NCBI RefSeq assembly: GCF_001413925.1
Contig: NZ_LBMJ01000001.1
Location: 2,706,001-2,770,000, forward strand
DNA from: Nonlabens sp. YIK11
GTDB lineage: Bacteria > Bacteroidota > Bacteroidia > Flavobacteriales > Flavobacteriaceae
DNA: 64,000 nucleotides
Direction: 5' to 3'
Made by a program: the position numbers and the translations under genes. How positions within the stretch are numbered: the first letter of the stretch is position 1; each line of letters begins with the position of its first letter. The notes under the pieces are model-generated. The model saw nothing but the letters and a program-made list of their open reading frames with translations, was not told the origin of the DNA and ran no database searches. Shown here piece after piece: positions 44,074 through 53,994 of this stretch.

Positions 44074-45380
44074 TACTTGATGATTAAAATTTTAAAGCGT
44101 CCCAATAGATAAAAAATAATTTTAGAAAAAACCATGTAAGTGATTAGAATAAATGTGGCAGTCAAAATAGATCGGGTTGCAAAAAACAACCAACCCATTA
44201 AAAAGCCACTAAAAATATAATTCTGAAAGCTAGTATGATGATTCAAAAGAATCCAATCTTCTAACTTAAATAAAAAAACTCCTAAAATTAGAAGAGCCAG
44301 TAAAGCGAATTCAAACCCAAAATCCATATAAAGTTCCCCAGCAAAACTTGATGCAGATGAATATCCTTCACTAACATTGAAATACTTATTAACCAACCAA
44401 TTATCCAGCATAACAGGTTTATCTGGCCACAAGGAACGCGGAATCCAAAACACAAAAATAAATCCAATAGACTTACCATAAGTTACCTCGTTTTTACTCA
44501 AATAATCTGTAATCATTGCTGTATTTCTAATCAATCCTTCATCTGATCCTTTGGAAGCAATGAAATCCATTATTTCTTCTGCACTTGTTTCGGAACTTGA
44601 TGTTGTTGATGTTAATTTCAGTCCACTAGCACGGCTGGATTTAATTGCTGTGGTGAGTGTTATGATTACCAATGCACCAAAAATTATCTTAAAGCTATTT
44701 TTAAAATTGAGGTAATATAAGTCTTTAAAAAAAAATATAAACACGATAAAAAGCAGGAAAAACCTTGTGCCTGTACCTAAAAATGTAATAATTATAGGCA
44801 ATATGAATAACAGAGTTTTTAGCTTATTTCCTTTAAAATATTCAAGGAATAAACCTATGCTGAGGAAGGCAATCACGTACAAAATTCCTGAGAAAGCAAA
44901 TGGAAAGGCTGAGGCTCGTCCTGCGGTAAAACCATAAATGGTATTTTCTATATTGATTGCAAAAAAAAATATTTCATATATTAATAGAAGAGAGATAAGC
45001 ACCCTTCTCTTATTAATAATCAATTGTGGTTTATCCGACACATTTTGCTTATAGAATTTACTTATTTTTTTTGTGCACTTATAACCTAACATTACCGCTC
45101 CAGCCCCTAAGAGTAGAATCCCGTAACCAGTATGAACATCATCTCGACCCCATGAAAGGACAAGTAAATCATAGTTACTTATTGCTTCTGTGGGTATCAT
45201 GTAAAGGAAAGAGAAGAGGAAAATTGTGAATAAGTTAGTTTTTCTAGTTTGATACACCTCGATCAGTATGATCATTAATATTGTCCAAAAACTAACGACT
45301 CCAATGTACCTGACATCAGTTACCATGAGCCATGTAAACAGACTAATCAAATACAATATCAGCTGTAAAAAAGTTTGCAT
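44073..45380 (-). CDS. wzy: O-antigen/polysaccharide polymerase Wzy
   Basis: About 435 residues, almost all hydrophobic, with about 11 to 12 membrane segments and one large periplasmic loop (about residues 225-320, containing the GLKLTSTTSSSETS stretch). Wzy proteins are recognised by topology and context, not by motifs, and this is the only such candidate in a locus with a Wzx flippase. I prefer the ATG at 45380 over the TTG at 45401, which would overlap the upstream gene by 20 bp. Confidence 0.85.
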   Translation of the reverse strand: MQTFLQLILYLISLFTWLMVTDVRYIGVVSFWTILMIILIEVYQTRKTNLFTIFLFSFLYMIPTEAISNYDLLVLSWGRDDVHTGYGILLLGAGAVMLGYKCTKKISKFYKQNVSDKPQLIINKRRVLISLLLIYEIFFFAINIENTIYGFTAGRASAFPFAFSGILYVIAFLSIGLFLEYFKGNKLKTLLFILPIIITFLGTGTRFFLLFIVFIFFFKDLYYLNFKNSFKIIFGALVIITLTTAIKSSRASGLKLTSTTSSSETSAEEIMDFIASKGSDEGLIRNTAMITDYLSKNEVTYGKSIGFIFVFWIPRSLWPDKPVMLDNWLVNKYFNVSEGYSSASSFAGELYMDFGFEFALLALLILGVFLFKLEDWILLNHHTSFQNYIFSGFLMGWLFFATRSILTATFILITYMVFSKIIFYLLGRFKILIIK

Positions 45381-45381
45381 T

Positions 45382-46542
45382 CTATGCTTTATAAAGATCA
45401 ATATACATTTGCGATACCTTATCCCAGCTAAACTCCTCAGCTAATTTTTGAGCACGTAAGCCTATCAACTTGAGCTTATCTTTGGAATCAATTATCAATT
45501 TCAACTGTTTATTAAGAGATTGTGGATTCTCTAAATCTACAAGAAAACCGTTATAACCATCTGTTATAAAAGGTGCTATTCCACAATCTCGCGAACATAA
45601 TACTGGAACACGTGAGGCCATTGCCTCTAAATAGGCAATTCCAAACGTTTCTGGAGAACTAGGCATCAAAAATGCATCATAATCTTTAAGTAGGATCGGA
45701 AGTTTTTCATTTTCTATCCTGCCTTTATAGAAAACTTTGGAGTTCATTTCTAAATCCTCAATAGTTGATCGTATTGAGCTTTCCATAGGCCCAGTTCCAT
45801 AAATATCAAATATAAAGACACCCTCGAAATTTGCCAATTCTTTAATTACCATATCGACATTTTTAGAAGGCAAAAGTCGAGCAACGACTAAAAACTTTAA
45901 CACATCGCAATCTGATTCATCTTTACTTTCGTAATTAAAAAAAAGAGGAGAAATAGCGTGAGGAATTACATGAACTGTTTGCTCACAAATCTGACTGAAT
46001 TTAGTTTTATCGTTCGTATTAAAAACTACTAATCCTTCCGAATTATTAATTTGGCTTATGGTTTTCTCTGAAAGAAATTCACCGCCGCGCTTAGTCACCA
46101 AATATGGAATATCATGATTTTTTTTAACATATGATGCAACGGCTAAATCTCCCTCTAAATTTTGAGCGTGTAATTTTGTTGTTTTGGTTGCCTTTAAAAT
46201 TGTTGAGAGGCGTCTACCTTTAATCCACAGGGAAAATCGACACATTAATATGTTAAGCCATTTAACTTTCGGAAAGATCAATAATGAAAATGCATAAATA
46301 TTATGACCATCATTAACAAAAGGAAATTGCCTCTCTAAATACCTATAGTCACGCCATCTTTTTTTTAATAAATTTAAAGGAAATGGAATCATAGGTATCA
46401 AAAAGAGATAGTTGAAAGAAATTTCATCATTTCTTCTCATAACATTTTTCTCAATTTTGTAAAAGATATCATTCTCATGCAAGTTTTTATCAATTAATGG
46501 CAGTCGCAAAAAACTTGTTATCACAAGAATCGATTGTTTCAT
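45382..46542 (-). CDS. Glycosyltransferase, GT4/GT-B type
   Basis: The 386-residue protein has LRLPLIDKN at the N-terminus, FLVVARLLPSKNVDMVI and SSPETFGIAYLEAMASRVPVL in the C-domain, with the E-x7-E type motif. It ends one base before the wzy start. A decayed copy of its N-terminal coding region lies immediately upstream at 46638-47022, showing a duplication or recombination event at this spot. Donor unknown. Confidence 0.9.
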   Translation of the reverse strand: MKQSILVITSFLRLPLIDKNLHENDIFYKIEKNVMRRNDEISFNYLFLIPMIPFPLNLLKKRWRDYRYLERQFPFVNDGHNIYAFSLLIFPKVKWLNILMCRFSLWIKGRRLSTILKATKTTKLHAQNLEGDLAVASYVKKNHDIPYLVTKRGGEFLSEKTISQINNSEGLVVFNTNDKTKFSQICEQTVHVIPHAISPLFFNYESKDESDCDVLKFLVVARLLPSKNVDMVIKELANFEGVFIFDIYGTGPMESSIRSTIEDLEMNSKVFYKGRIENEKLPILLKDYDAFLMPSSPETFGIAYLEAMASRVPVLCSRDCGIAPFITDGYNGFLVDLENPQSLNKQLKLIIDSKDKLKLIGLRAQKLAEEFSWDKVSQMYIDLYKA

Positions 46543-46637
46543 AATCCTTAGTTTACAATTTATTTATTTGAGCTTGAATATTATTAGAAAGAGAGCAGTA
46601 TTTTTCCAAAGGTATTACATTAATTCGTCGCAACTAG

Positions 46638-47022
46638 TTATTTTCTAAAGGCTATTAATTTTGAATAAAAATTTAATTTATCCGTACTCACTATCTGTTT
46701 GAAATACCTATTGAATTCTGCGGGTGTTATTATATATTCAACCAAATCGTGATTAAAATTTTATCAGGAAAATGAGGTTGAATTTTCTTATCAAAAACGA
46801 GAGTTGGGTTGATGATTCTAACATTAACCTTACAATGCTTTCTAAAAAAAAAAGTAGAAGAGGAATCTTAGGAAGGACAAATAAGTACTCAAAACTTATA
46901 TTAGGATCGCGTTTGGTTAATTCATCTTCTATTTTGAACAAAATATCATTTTCAAACTCATTTTTATCGATAATAGGAAGACGAAGTATACTGGTTATAA
47001 TAAGTATTTTCTTTTCATTCAT
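46638..47022 (-). pseudogene. Decayed glycosyltransferase copy, paralogous to the gene at 45382
   Basis: An ATG at 47022 opens 89 codons whose first 52 residues parallel the intact neighbour: IITSILRLPIIDKN against VITSFLRLPLIDKN, then ENDILFKIE against ENDIFYKIE, and FEYLFVLPKIP against FNYLFLIPMIP. After the IP the frame is damaged: a run of ten A at about 46843-46852 is a likely slip site, a second frame then reads coding-like residues (NPTLVFDKKIQPHFPDKI), and a third frame from 46760 to a stop at 46638 reads YIITPAEFNRYFKQI. So at least two frameshifts or a deletion have broken it. It fills most of the 655-bp gap between wzx and the intact gene. Confidence 0.75.
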
Positions 47023-47197
47023 GGAATTCTACTAATAAGATCTTTAGTAACAAATATAGCAGGTGAACCAGTTTAATTTATTTATTAAAATGGTTAGCCT
47101 TAGATAAGATTAAGTCTATAAAATTAGAAACAGGACTATCATTTTTGATTATGACCTAAAACGATTTTTTTTAATTATTCTCAAATAAAAGTCCCTT

Positions 47198-48484
47198 TTA
47201 GGATCGTAAAAATTGTTTAAAGTTAAGTTTAAAATAAGCGTTGAAGTATTCCCTAAAAGTCAGACTTATTATTTTATTGGTAAGAAGATAATATCCAGGA
47301 ACAAATAAAACTATAGAACTTAATGATACCATGATAGCGACCATTTGAACGTTGAATAATGATCCGAAAATGATAAATATTGGAGTAACTATAAGTACAG
47401 CTAAATTCCAGCGTAATTCAATATCGGTACGACCAGAAGCAATTACTAGATTGCCTATGTTACTTCCTATCGTTCTCATGATCATATTAATCGACAAGAT
47501 TTGCACAATAATCACAATATTGGTTAGATCAGGACCATACAATATGTACACTATTGGATAAGCGAATAGGATAATGCAAACATACATAGGTATTATTAGG
47601 GAAGCCAGCATGTTAGTCATTTTAAGATAATACTGTTTTAACTTTTGCGCATCGGCATTGAATTTTGATAAGGTAGGAGCACCGACCATATTTAAAATTG
47701 GACTAATAAATGAAACTGGTCTTTTTACTAATTCACGAGCTAAGCTATAGCCTCCTAAAACATCAGCAGAAAAGAATTTACCGATAATAAGAATATCAAT
47801 GTCTCTATTAAAATAGTTGACAAATTGGGAACCTACTTGATACAATCCAATTCGCACAAACGGCATGACCTCTAAATACTTGAAATGAAAGGTTAATCCA
47901 TACTTTTTGATTCCAATTACAAATAACGCAATATTTGTTACTAAGAATTGGCCAATGAGCGAATAGACCAAAGCATATACACCATACCCATTTATAGCGA
48001 GGTAAATGGCAATAGCAAGGGAAATAAGAGCACCTACGACATCAATGACACTTATGCTTTTAAAGTTCAAATTTTTCCTCTCCTGAATATTAAACAACTT
48101 ACCAATTCCAGATATGATTAAATTGACCCCTATAAGTGGGATCAACGTATTTAAAATTGGTAATTCATAAAATATTGATATAAGAGGAGTTATAAGCCAA
48201 AGAAAAACGAATATGACTACTCCTACAAACATGTTAAACCAATAAAGACTAGAGTATACCTTTTTTGAGATTTTAGTTACATGTAAAATGGCAACGGTCA
48301 AACCAAAATCATTGAAGAGATTCATAAACCCCATCACAAAAGTGACTAAAGCCATCAATCCAAAGTCCTCTGTATCTAAATACCTAGTTAAAATTGATAT
48401 TTTTAAAATAGCGCAAAGTGCCAATATTGCTGTACTGATAGTTGTCCATTTTGCACCAGAAATAACTTTAGTTCGCAAAGTCAT
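47198..48484 (-). CDS. wzx: Oligosaccharide flippase Wzx
   Basis: The 428-residue protein has about 12 membrane segments and the Polysacc_synt/MATE-like form of Wzx, with the N-terminal LRTKVISGAKWT common in this family (MOP superfamily). It would flip the undecaprenyl-linked repeat unit across the inner membrane for Wzy to join. Overlaps the GT56-type gene by 4 bp. Confidence 0.92.
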   Translation of the reverse strand: MTLRTKVISGAKWTTISTAILALCAILKISILTRYLDTEDFGLMALVTFVMGFMNLFNDFGLTVAILHVTKISKKVYSSLYWFNMFVGVVIFVFLWLITPLISIFYELPILNTLIPLIGVNLIISGIGKLFNIQERKNLNFKSISVIDVVGALISLAIAIYLAINGYGVYALVYSLIGQFLVTNIALFVIGIKKYGLTFHFKYLEVMPFVRIGLYQVGSQFVNYFNRDIDILIIGKFFSADVLGGYSLARELVKRPVSFISPILNMVGAPTLSKFNADAQKLKQYYLKMTNMLASLIIPMYVCIILFAYPIVYILYGPDLTNIVIIVQILSINMIMRTIGSNIGNLVIASGRTDIELRWNLAVLIVTPIFIIFGSLFNVQMVAIMVSLSSIVLFVPGYYLLTNKIISLTFREYFNAYFKLNFKQFLRS

Positions 48485-49533
48485 CTAAGCAATTCTTTCA
48501 ATAATTCTCTTACCCTATCATGCTGTCGTTTCTTACCAAAAACAGATTGACATAAATTTGAATTATGTATTTGATCCTCATGATCTAAACTTTTCAAGTT
48601 CAACTGATCCATATCTTCAATCACAAAACCATTTTCTAATAGATATTTAAACACGGTTGATTCTGACCTCAAAACTATTTTCGAACCACTGTAGAGTGCC
48701 TGAATAATATTTCCCAATGCCTGTTGTCTTTTGTGATTCATAATGACTACACTGCAACTAGCAAGTAGATCTTGATATTCATTGAAAGGCAGAAAATCCA
48801 TTAATGGATATGCAATGTCACCCAGTTTGTTTTCAGCATAGGATTGTACTGCGAGTGCATAGTCCATATCTCCGTAATTAAGCGGTATGATAACTTGTCT
48901 ATTGCTTAGATCCATGGCCGCTAGAAAGTCAATGATCTCCATGTGATTATTTGTGTAAGAAGCTGAATTACCTAACAAAATGTTTACCCCATGGGTAAAG
49001 CTAGGTGGTCTGTCTAGCGTAGGGTTGACATAATTTAGATGAAAACTATTTACAGTTAAATCGTAGTATGATAACAACAAACTACTATCACCCGGCATGA
49101 TTGGTACGATCTTATCAAATGATTGTATTGCTTTTAAAGTTTCTTTTCCATAAAGAAACTTATCTATCACAAATGGTAATTCAGTTTTAACTGTGACATT
49201 GAAACCCTCGGAAATACTACGTTTCCAAGCTAAGTTACGTCGCAATTTGATCGCGTTGTTTGTTAGAAATTCATTATAAAACTTACCAAGATTAAAAGCG
49301 TCTCCACCCCAAAAAAACCAAATTAAAGGTTTTTCAAAGTGATGACCTAAGATTTTTTTAATGCTAATAGCACTCAAATAATGAATAAAAATAAAATCTA
49401 CTGAAATGTCCTTAGGATTCCAATCGCGAGAAGTTGTAAATAGATTCTCGCAAATATCAATTTCGAATGTAGTTTTGCACATTCCAATGAACTTAGGATC
49501 ATCTATTACGTGCAATAATTTGAATCTTTTCAT
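48481..49533 (-). CDS. GT56 (WecF/RffT-type) 4-amino-sugar glycosyltransferase
   Basis: The 350-residue protein has the GT56 hallmarks: FFWGGDAFN, LLGNSASYTNNHMEII, the PLNYGD phrase and MNHKRQQALGNI. WecF of the enterobacterial common antigen pathway adds TDP-Fuc4NAc to a lipid-linked acceptor. Lying directly after the formyltransferase that would make dTDP-Qui4NFo, it is the natural candidate to transfer that sugar; that is inference. Its start overlaps the formyltransferase stop (TAATG). Confidence 0.85.
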   Translation of the reverse strand: MKRFKLLHVIDDPKFIGMCKTTFEIDICENLFTTSRDWNPKDISVDFIFIHYLSAISIKKILGHHFEKPLIWFFWGGDAFNLGKFYNEFLTNNAIKLRRNLAWKRSISEGFNVTVKTELPFVIDKFLYGKETLKAIQSFDKIVPIMPGDSSLLLSYYDLTVNSFHLNYVNPTLDRPPSFTHGVNILLGNSASYTNNHMEIIDFLAAMDLSNRQVIIPLNYGDMDYALAVQSYAENKLGDIAYPLMDFLPFNEYQDLLASCSVVIMNHKRQQALGNIIQALYSGSKIVLRSESTVFKYLLENGFVIEDMDQLNLKSLDHEDQIHNSNLCQSVFGKKRQHDRVRELLKELLR

Positions 49534-50297
49534 TATCTCCGATCCTGTACTGTCTCACGTTTAAGTGAAATACTTAAATAGATTTTTTCACCAGATACTG
49601 GATCCAAGAAATAGGCATTTGAATAACTTCCATGACTCAGAGCCCTTAAGCGATCGATAGCCTCGCCGAAAGTAACTTTAGCTTCTAAATCAATTTTTAA
49701 TAAATTATTAAAATCCTTTTTGAGGTAAAGCCTACCCTCATTCTCAGGAGATATGGTTGAATAACTGCCGTCTATAATTGCAGAGAAATTATTTTTGAAT
49801 AAATCCATTTCAGCTTCAACAATTCGATCATATAGAGATAACGATGTATCATCAGCTCGCTTCTCTACCAGTTTTCTCGCTATTATTCCTCCATGGTCAA
49901 TCTTATCATCGATTTCATGAATTGTTGCCCCTACTTCGGTATCGTTTATAATGGCAAATACTTGTGGATACCAACCTCTGTTGATAGGGTTATAACCGGG
50001 ATGAATATTTATACATCGGATTCCCTTTACCAATTCAGGTGGAAACAATTGTTTGCAATGAACGGAGATGACTAAGTCATAAGTTTGTAATATCTTTTGA
50101 ACATCTCTGCTATGTCGTAAATCATATATAAATATGTCAACACCTAAAAAATCAGTAAATTCGGATTTCGAAGAAAATGGACTTGTCCCAAAATGGACTT
50201 GTAATTCACTATTGCCATCATGATCCTGAATAAAGTGTAAAATGTTTCTGCAGATATTCTTGTTGTCTGAAATAAACAAAACGTTTTTCCTTTGCAT
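49533..50297 (-). CDS. dTDP-4-amino-4,6-dideoxyglucose formyltransferase (VioF-like)
   Basis: About 254 residues. The formyltransferase core shows NIHPGYNP with Asn97 and His99 and Asp134 in KIDHGG, the catalytic triad of N10-formyl-tetrahydrofolate-dependent sugar N-formyltransferases. It would formylate the 4-amino group made by the transaminase upstream (50343). The ATG at 50297 (MQRKNVLFISDN) is preferred to a TTG at 50339. Confidence 0.88.
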   Translation of the reverse strand: MQRKNVLFISDNKNICRNILHFIQDHDGNSELQVHFGTSPFSSKSEFTDFLGVDIFIYDLRHSRDVQKILQTYDLVISVHCKQLFPPELVKGIRCINIHPGYNPINRGWYPQVFAIINDTEVGATIHEIDDKIDHGGIIARKLVEKRADDTSLSLYDRIVEAEMDLFKNNFSAIIDGSYSTISPENEGRLYLKKDFNNLLKIDLEAKVTFGEAIDRLRALSHGSYSNAYFLDPVSGEKIYLSISLKRETVQDRR

Positions 50298-50342
50298 GAG
50301 ATGTTCTTTATAAAATTGTAACCAATAATTCCATGACAATAC

Positions 50343-51425
50343 CTAATTGTTTAATTCTCTCAAAATCAATCTAGTTATCATATCAATTTCAACAAACGAC
50401 AGATCATAGTATAACGGTAAACATAATACCCTTTTAGAAATATCGTCTGAAATCTCGAGATGCTTACTCTCTACGTATGATAAAGCTGTTGAGAGACTGG
50501 GATAAAAATAACGTCTTGGAAATATTTCGTGCTTGGTAAGACTTTTAAAGATTTTCATGCACATCTCTTCGCTCTCCAGAACGATTGGATAATATGCATA
50601 GTTGAAGCCTGACTGCTTTGAAATTTTAGGAAAATGAATACGGCTATTTATCAATTTCTTTGAATAATATTCGCTTTGGGTCTTCCTGTTTTCCAGGATA
50701 GAATCAATCCACTTTATATTTACCAATCCCATGGCCGCATGAAACTCTGAGTTTTTACCGTTAATTCCCAATCCCACAAAGCTTTCTGGCCCATTGTGCC
50801 CAAAATTTCTCATGTAGGAAAGTTTTTTCAAAAGTTCAGGATCGGTTGTAAATACCGCACCGCCTTCAATCGTATGGAACAACTTCGTAGCATGAAAACT
50901 TGTCGTGCTTATGTCGCCGTATTCAAATACAGACTTCCCATTGTACGTAGTTCCAAAACAATGCGCGGCATCATATATAACTTTCAGATTATATTTTTTG
51001 GCTATAGCATCAATCTTCTCAATTTCGCAAGGATTGCCATAGACATGAGTAGCAAGAATGGCTGTTGTCTTATCGGTAATACACTTTTCTATTTCGACAG
51101 GGTTTATGTTTAGGGAGTTGGGATCTATGTCCGCAAAGATTGGTGTGCAATTCTCCCAAACTATTGAGGAGGTTGTAGCGACATAAGAAAAGGGTGTTGT
51201 AATAATCTCACCATCGAGGTCTAAAGCCTTTATGGCAAGCTGCAACGCTATCGTTCCGTTTGTCACATAGAGCATATGTTTCAGTCCTAAAAAATCTTTC
51301 AATTTTAATTCAAGTTCATTTACTAATGGACCGTTATTAGTTAACCATTCTCTTTTCCAAATTCCATCAAGGTAAGCCTCAAAGTCACTTTTTTCTGGCA
51401 TGAATGGTTTTGTTACAGGAATCAT
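50343..51425 (-). CDS. DegT-family dTDP-4-keto-6-deoxyglucose transaminase (VioA-like)
   Basis: The 360-residue PLP enzyme shows NGTIALQLA near 56-64, YDAAHCFG near 151-158 and the Schiff-base lysine Lys181 in FHATKLFHTIEGG, the 'HATK' form typical of VioA/FdtB-like enzymes rather than PglE. Its place between rfbA and the formyltransferase argues that it aminates the RmlB product to dTDP-Qui4N. Confidence 0.9.
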   Translation of the reverse strand: MIPVTKPFMPEKSDFEAYLDGIWKREWLTNNGPLVNELELKLKDFLGLKHMLYVTNGTIALQLAIKALDLDGEIITTPFSYVATTSSIVWENCTPIFADIDPNSLNINPVEIEKCITDKTTAILATHVYGNPCEIEKIDAIAKKYNLKVIYDAAHCFGTTYNGKSVFEYGDISTTSFHATKLFHTIEGGAVFTTDPELLKKLSYMRNFGHNGPESFVGLGINGKNSEFHAAMGLVNIKWIDSILENRKTQSEYYSKKLINSRIHFPKISKQSGFNYAYYPIVLESEEMCMKIFKSLTKHEIFPRRYFYPSLSTALSYVESKHLEISDDISKRVLCLPLYYDLSFVEIDMITRLILRELNN

Positions 51426-51457
51426 ATCGCTCTTTTTAAAATATTATTCAAATTGGG

Positions 51458-52336
51458 TTATGGATGAAGTGTGAGCATTTGTCTTACATAATTGTAATAA
51501 TCACCTTTGGTATCTTTAATGTGAGTAAATAAATCGGACTTATTGAGCCATCCCAGTGTAAGTGCAATTTCTTCAAGGCAAGCAATCTTTAGGCCGGTTC
51601 TTTTTTCAACAGCCTTTACAAATTCTGTAGCCTCAGCCAGTGCCTCATGAGTTCCCGTGTCCAACCATGCAAAACCTCTACTCAATATCTCAAGTTTTAA
51701 AGATTCTTGATCCAGATAAACTTGATTAACGCTAGTAATTTCTAGCTCACCACGGTCAGACGGTTTGACCTTCTTAGCTATTTCAACGACAGAGTTGGGG
51801 TAAAAATAGAGACCTACCACCGCAAAGTTTGATTTGGGTTTTGAAGGTTTTTCCTCTAAGCTAATTACATTATTGTTTTTATCAAACTCTGCAACCCCAT
51901 ATCGTTCTGGGTCATGAACATAATTTCCAAAAATTACAGCTTTATTCTTTTCTCTTACGGTCTCCACTGCAGAGAATAATAGCTTCTGTAGCCCTGCTCC
52001 ATAAAAAATATTATCGCCTAATATTAGACATACATCCTGATCTCCAATAAACTCTTCTCCCAAAATGAAGGCTTGCGCCAAGCCATCTGGACTAGGTTGC
52101 TCTTTAAAAGAAAGCTTTAGTCCTAACTTAGACCCATTGCCTAACAACCGCTGAAAATTAGGTAAATCGTGCGGCGTAGAAATTATAAGGATCTCTTTTA
52201 TTCCTGCCAGCATTAAGACTGACAAGGGATAATAAATCATAGGTTTATCATAAATAGGCAACAGTTGTTTGCTAACTGCGATAGTCAAAGGGTGAAGTCT
52301 TGTACCAGACCCGCCTGCCAAAATAATTCCTTTCAT
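51458..52336 (-). CDS. rfbA: Glucose-1-phosphate thymidylyltransferase
   Basis: The 292-residue enzyme has the nucleotidyltransferase loop [11 protein letters not shown] and the length and motifs of RmlA ([17 protein letters not shown]). It makes dTDP-glucose, shared by dTDP-deoxysugars. Its start overlaps the rfbC stop (TAATG). Confidence 0.96.
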   Translation of the reverse strand: MKGIILAGGSGTRLHPLTIAVSKQLLPIYDKPMIYYPLSVLMLAGIKEILIISTPHDLPNFQRLLGNGSKLGLKLSFKEQPSPDGLAQAFILGEEFIGDQDVCLILGDNIFYGAGLQKLLFSAVETVREKNKAVIFGNYVHDPERYGVAEFDKNNNVISLEEKPSKPKSNFAVVGLYFYPNSVVEIAKKVKPSDRGELEITSVNQVYLDQESLKLEILSRGFAWLDTGTHEALAEATEFVKAVEKRTGLKIACLEEIALTLGWLNKSDLFTHIKDTKGDYYNYVRQMLTLHP

Positions 52337-52896
52337 TATGCTTGTTTTATTCTATTATCTATTGCTTTAAAGCTAGGTAAAATTAAATCCTTACTAGATA
52401 GGGTTCTAGAATTAACAGGGACGACCCATTCAATGTCTAAATCAGGATCATCATACCTCACACCAAATTCAGATTCCTTGTTATAATAATTATCGCATTT
52501 GTAGAAAAAAGTTGCTCTTTTACTTAAGACAGCAAACCCATGTAAAAGTCCTCTAGGAATGTATAATTGATGTCTCGTGACACTGTCTAACTTATATGTA
52601 AGATGATTTCCATAGGACGCTGAATTTTTACGAATATCTACCACGACGTCAAGCACGCTTCCTTCTAATACACCTACTAATTTTGCCTGAGCATGTTCTC
52701 CAAATTGTGCATGTAGACCGCGAATGACTCCATAAGAAGATTGCGACATATTGTCTTGAACAAATGAAGTATCTACACCAGTAAGTGCTGTAAATTTCTG
52801 TTGATTGAAGCTTTCCATAAAAAAACCACGCTCATCTTTTATGATGTTTGGCTCAATAATATAGCAACCCTCAATCTCAGTTTCTTTTAGATTCAT
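52336..52896 (-). CDS. rfbC: dTDP-4-dehydrorhamnose 3,5-epimerase
   Basis: The 186-residue cupin shows the RmlC features: ERGFFMESF, the QDNMSQS segment, GLHAQ (the family's RGLH), [13 protein letters not shown] with the catalytic histidine. It is typical in length. No RmlD gene is in the window, so either it lies elsewhere, or the epimerase serves another sugar. An adjacent palindrome copy lies between rfbC and rfbB. Confidence 0.94.
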   Translation of the reverse strand: MNLKETEIEGCYIIEPNIIKDERGFFMESFNQQKFTALTGVDTSFVQDNMSQSSYGVIRGLHAQFGEHAQAKLVGVLEGSVLDVVVDIRKNSASYGNHLTYKLDSVTRHQLYIPRGLLHGFAVLSKRATFFYKCDNYYNKESEFGVRYDDPDLDIEWVVPVNSRTLSSKDLILPSFKAIDNRIKQA

Positions 52897-52924
52897 CTCT
52901 TGAAAATCAGATAAGAAGATTATC

Positions 52925-52940
52925 CGCTTTCGCGAAAGCG
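52925..52940. repeat. Palindromic repeat copy 10 (intergenic, rfbB-rfbC)
   Basis: CGCTTTCGCGAAAGCG followed by AACT, in the 50-bp gap between rfbB and rfbC. It can form a hairpin in the operon transcript. Confidence 0.95.
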
Positions 52941-52946
52941 AACTTC

Positions 52947-53993
52947 TTATTCATATTGTTTTTTATAATAATCCTGATAAGCTCCACTAGTCACTTGCTC
53001 CAACCATTCATCGTTATTAAGATACCAGTCTATGGTTTTTTCCAATCCTTGTTCAAAAGTCACGGTCGGCTTCCAACCTAATTCTTGATTAATCTTACTT
53101 GCATCTATAGCATATCTTAAATCATGACCTGGACGATCAGTCACGTAGGTGATCAATTTTTCAGAAGTACCAGCATCTCTTCCTAGTTTTTCATCCATCA
53201 TCTTACAGAGTAATTTAACCAGATCTATATTCTTCCACTCATTAAAACCGCCTATATTGTACGTTGCCGCATTCTCTGCTTTGTGAAACGCGAGATCAAT
53301 AGCTATGGCATGATCTATCACATACAACCAATCACGTGTATAATTCCCATCGCCATAAACTGGTAAAGGCTTATTATGAATAATGTTATTGATAAATAAA
53401 GGGATTAACTTTTCTGGAAAGTGATGGGGCCCATAATTGTTTGAACAATTAGAAATAACATAAGGTAATCCATAAGTCTCTCCATAGGCACGAACAAAGT
53501 GATCAGAACTTGCTTTTGAGGCGGAATAGGGTGAATTGGGATCATAAGAGGTAGTTTCCTTGAACAATCCCGTTTCTCCTAACGTTCCATACACTTCATC
53601 AGTACTTACATGGTAAAAACGCTTGTTGGTAAAATCTGCTTTCCACAATTCCTTAAAAGAATTGAGCAAATTAACCGTTCCTATCACATTTGTCATCACA
53701 AAGCTGACTGGATCTGTAATGGATCGATCTACATGAGATTCAGCCGCTAAATGCACTACTCCATCAAAATGATGTTCTTTGAAAAGCTGATTGACAAAGG
53801 TAGAATCCGTAATATCCCCCTTGACAAAAGTATAATTGGCTGCATCCTCAATATCGGTAAGGTTATTGAGGTTTCCTGCATATGTAAGTGCATCTAGATT
53901 CACAATAGTGGTTTCTGGATATTGGGTAACAAACCGCCTTACCACATGAGAACCAATAAATCCAGCACCACCAGTAATTAAGATTTTTTTCAT
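52947..53993 (-). CDS. rfbB: dTDP-glucose 4,6-dehydratase
   Basis: The 348-residue extended SDR has TGGAGFIGSHV, the STDEVYG motif, the YxxxK pair in YSASKASSDH and the NNYGPHHFPEKLIP signature of RmlB. It forms the 4-keto-6-deoxy sugar used by both RmlC and the VioA-type transaminase. Two bases separate it from the upstream dehydrogenase. Confidence 0.96.
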   Translation of the reverse strand: MKKILITGGAGFIGSHVVRRFVTQYPETTIVNLDALTYAGNLNNLTDIEDAANYTFVKGDITDSTFVNQLFKEHHFDGVVHLAAESHVDRSITDPVSFVMTNVIGTVNLLNSFKELWKADFTNKRFYHVSTDEVYGTLGETGLFKETTSYDPNSPYSASKASSDHFVRAYGETYGLPYVISNCSNNYGPHHFPEKLIPLFINNIIHNKPLPVYGDGNYTRDWLYVIDHAIAIDLAFHKAENAATYNIGGFNEWKNIDLVKLLCKMMDEKLGRDAGTSEKLITYVTDRPGHDLRYAIDASKINQELGWKPTVTFEQGLEKTIDWYLNNDEWLEQVTSGAYQDYYKKQYE

Positions 53994-53994
53994 A

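Noticed and set aside
52336-53993. The rfb genes as a complete L-rhamnose operon
   Set aside because: RmlD is missing here and a VioA/VioF pair follows, so a 4-amino sugar is better supported than rhamnose as the product of this stretch.
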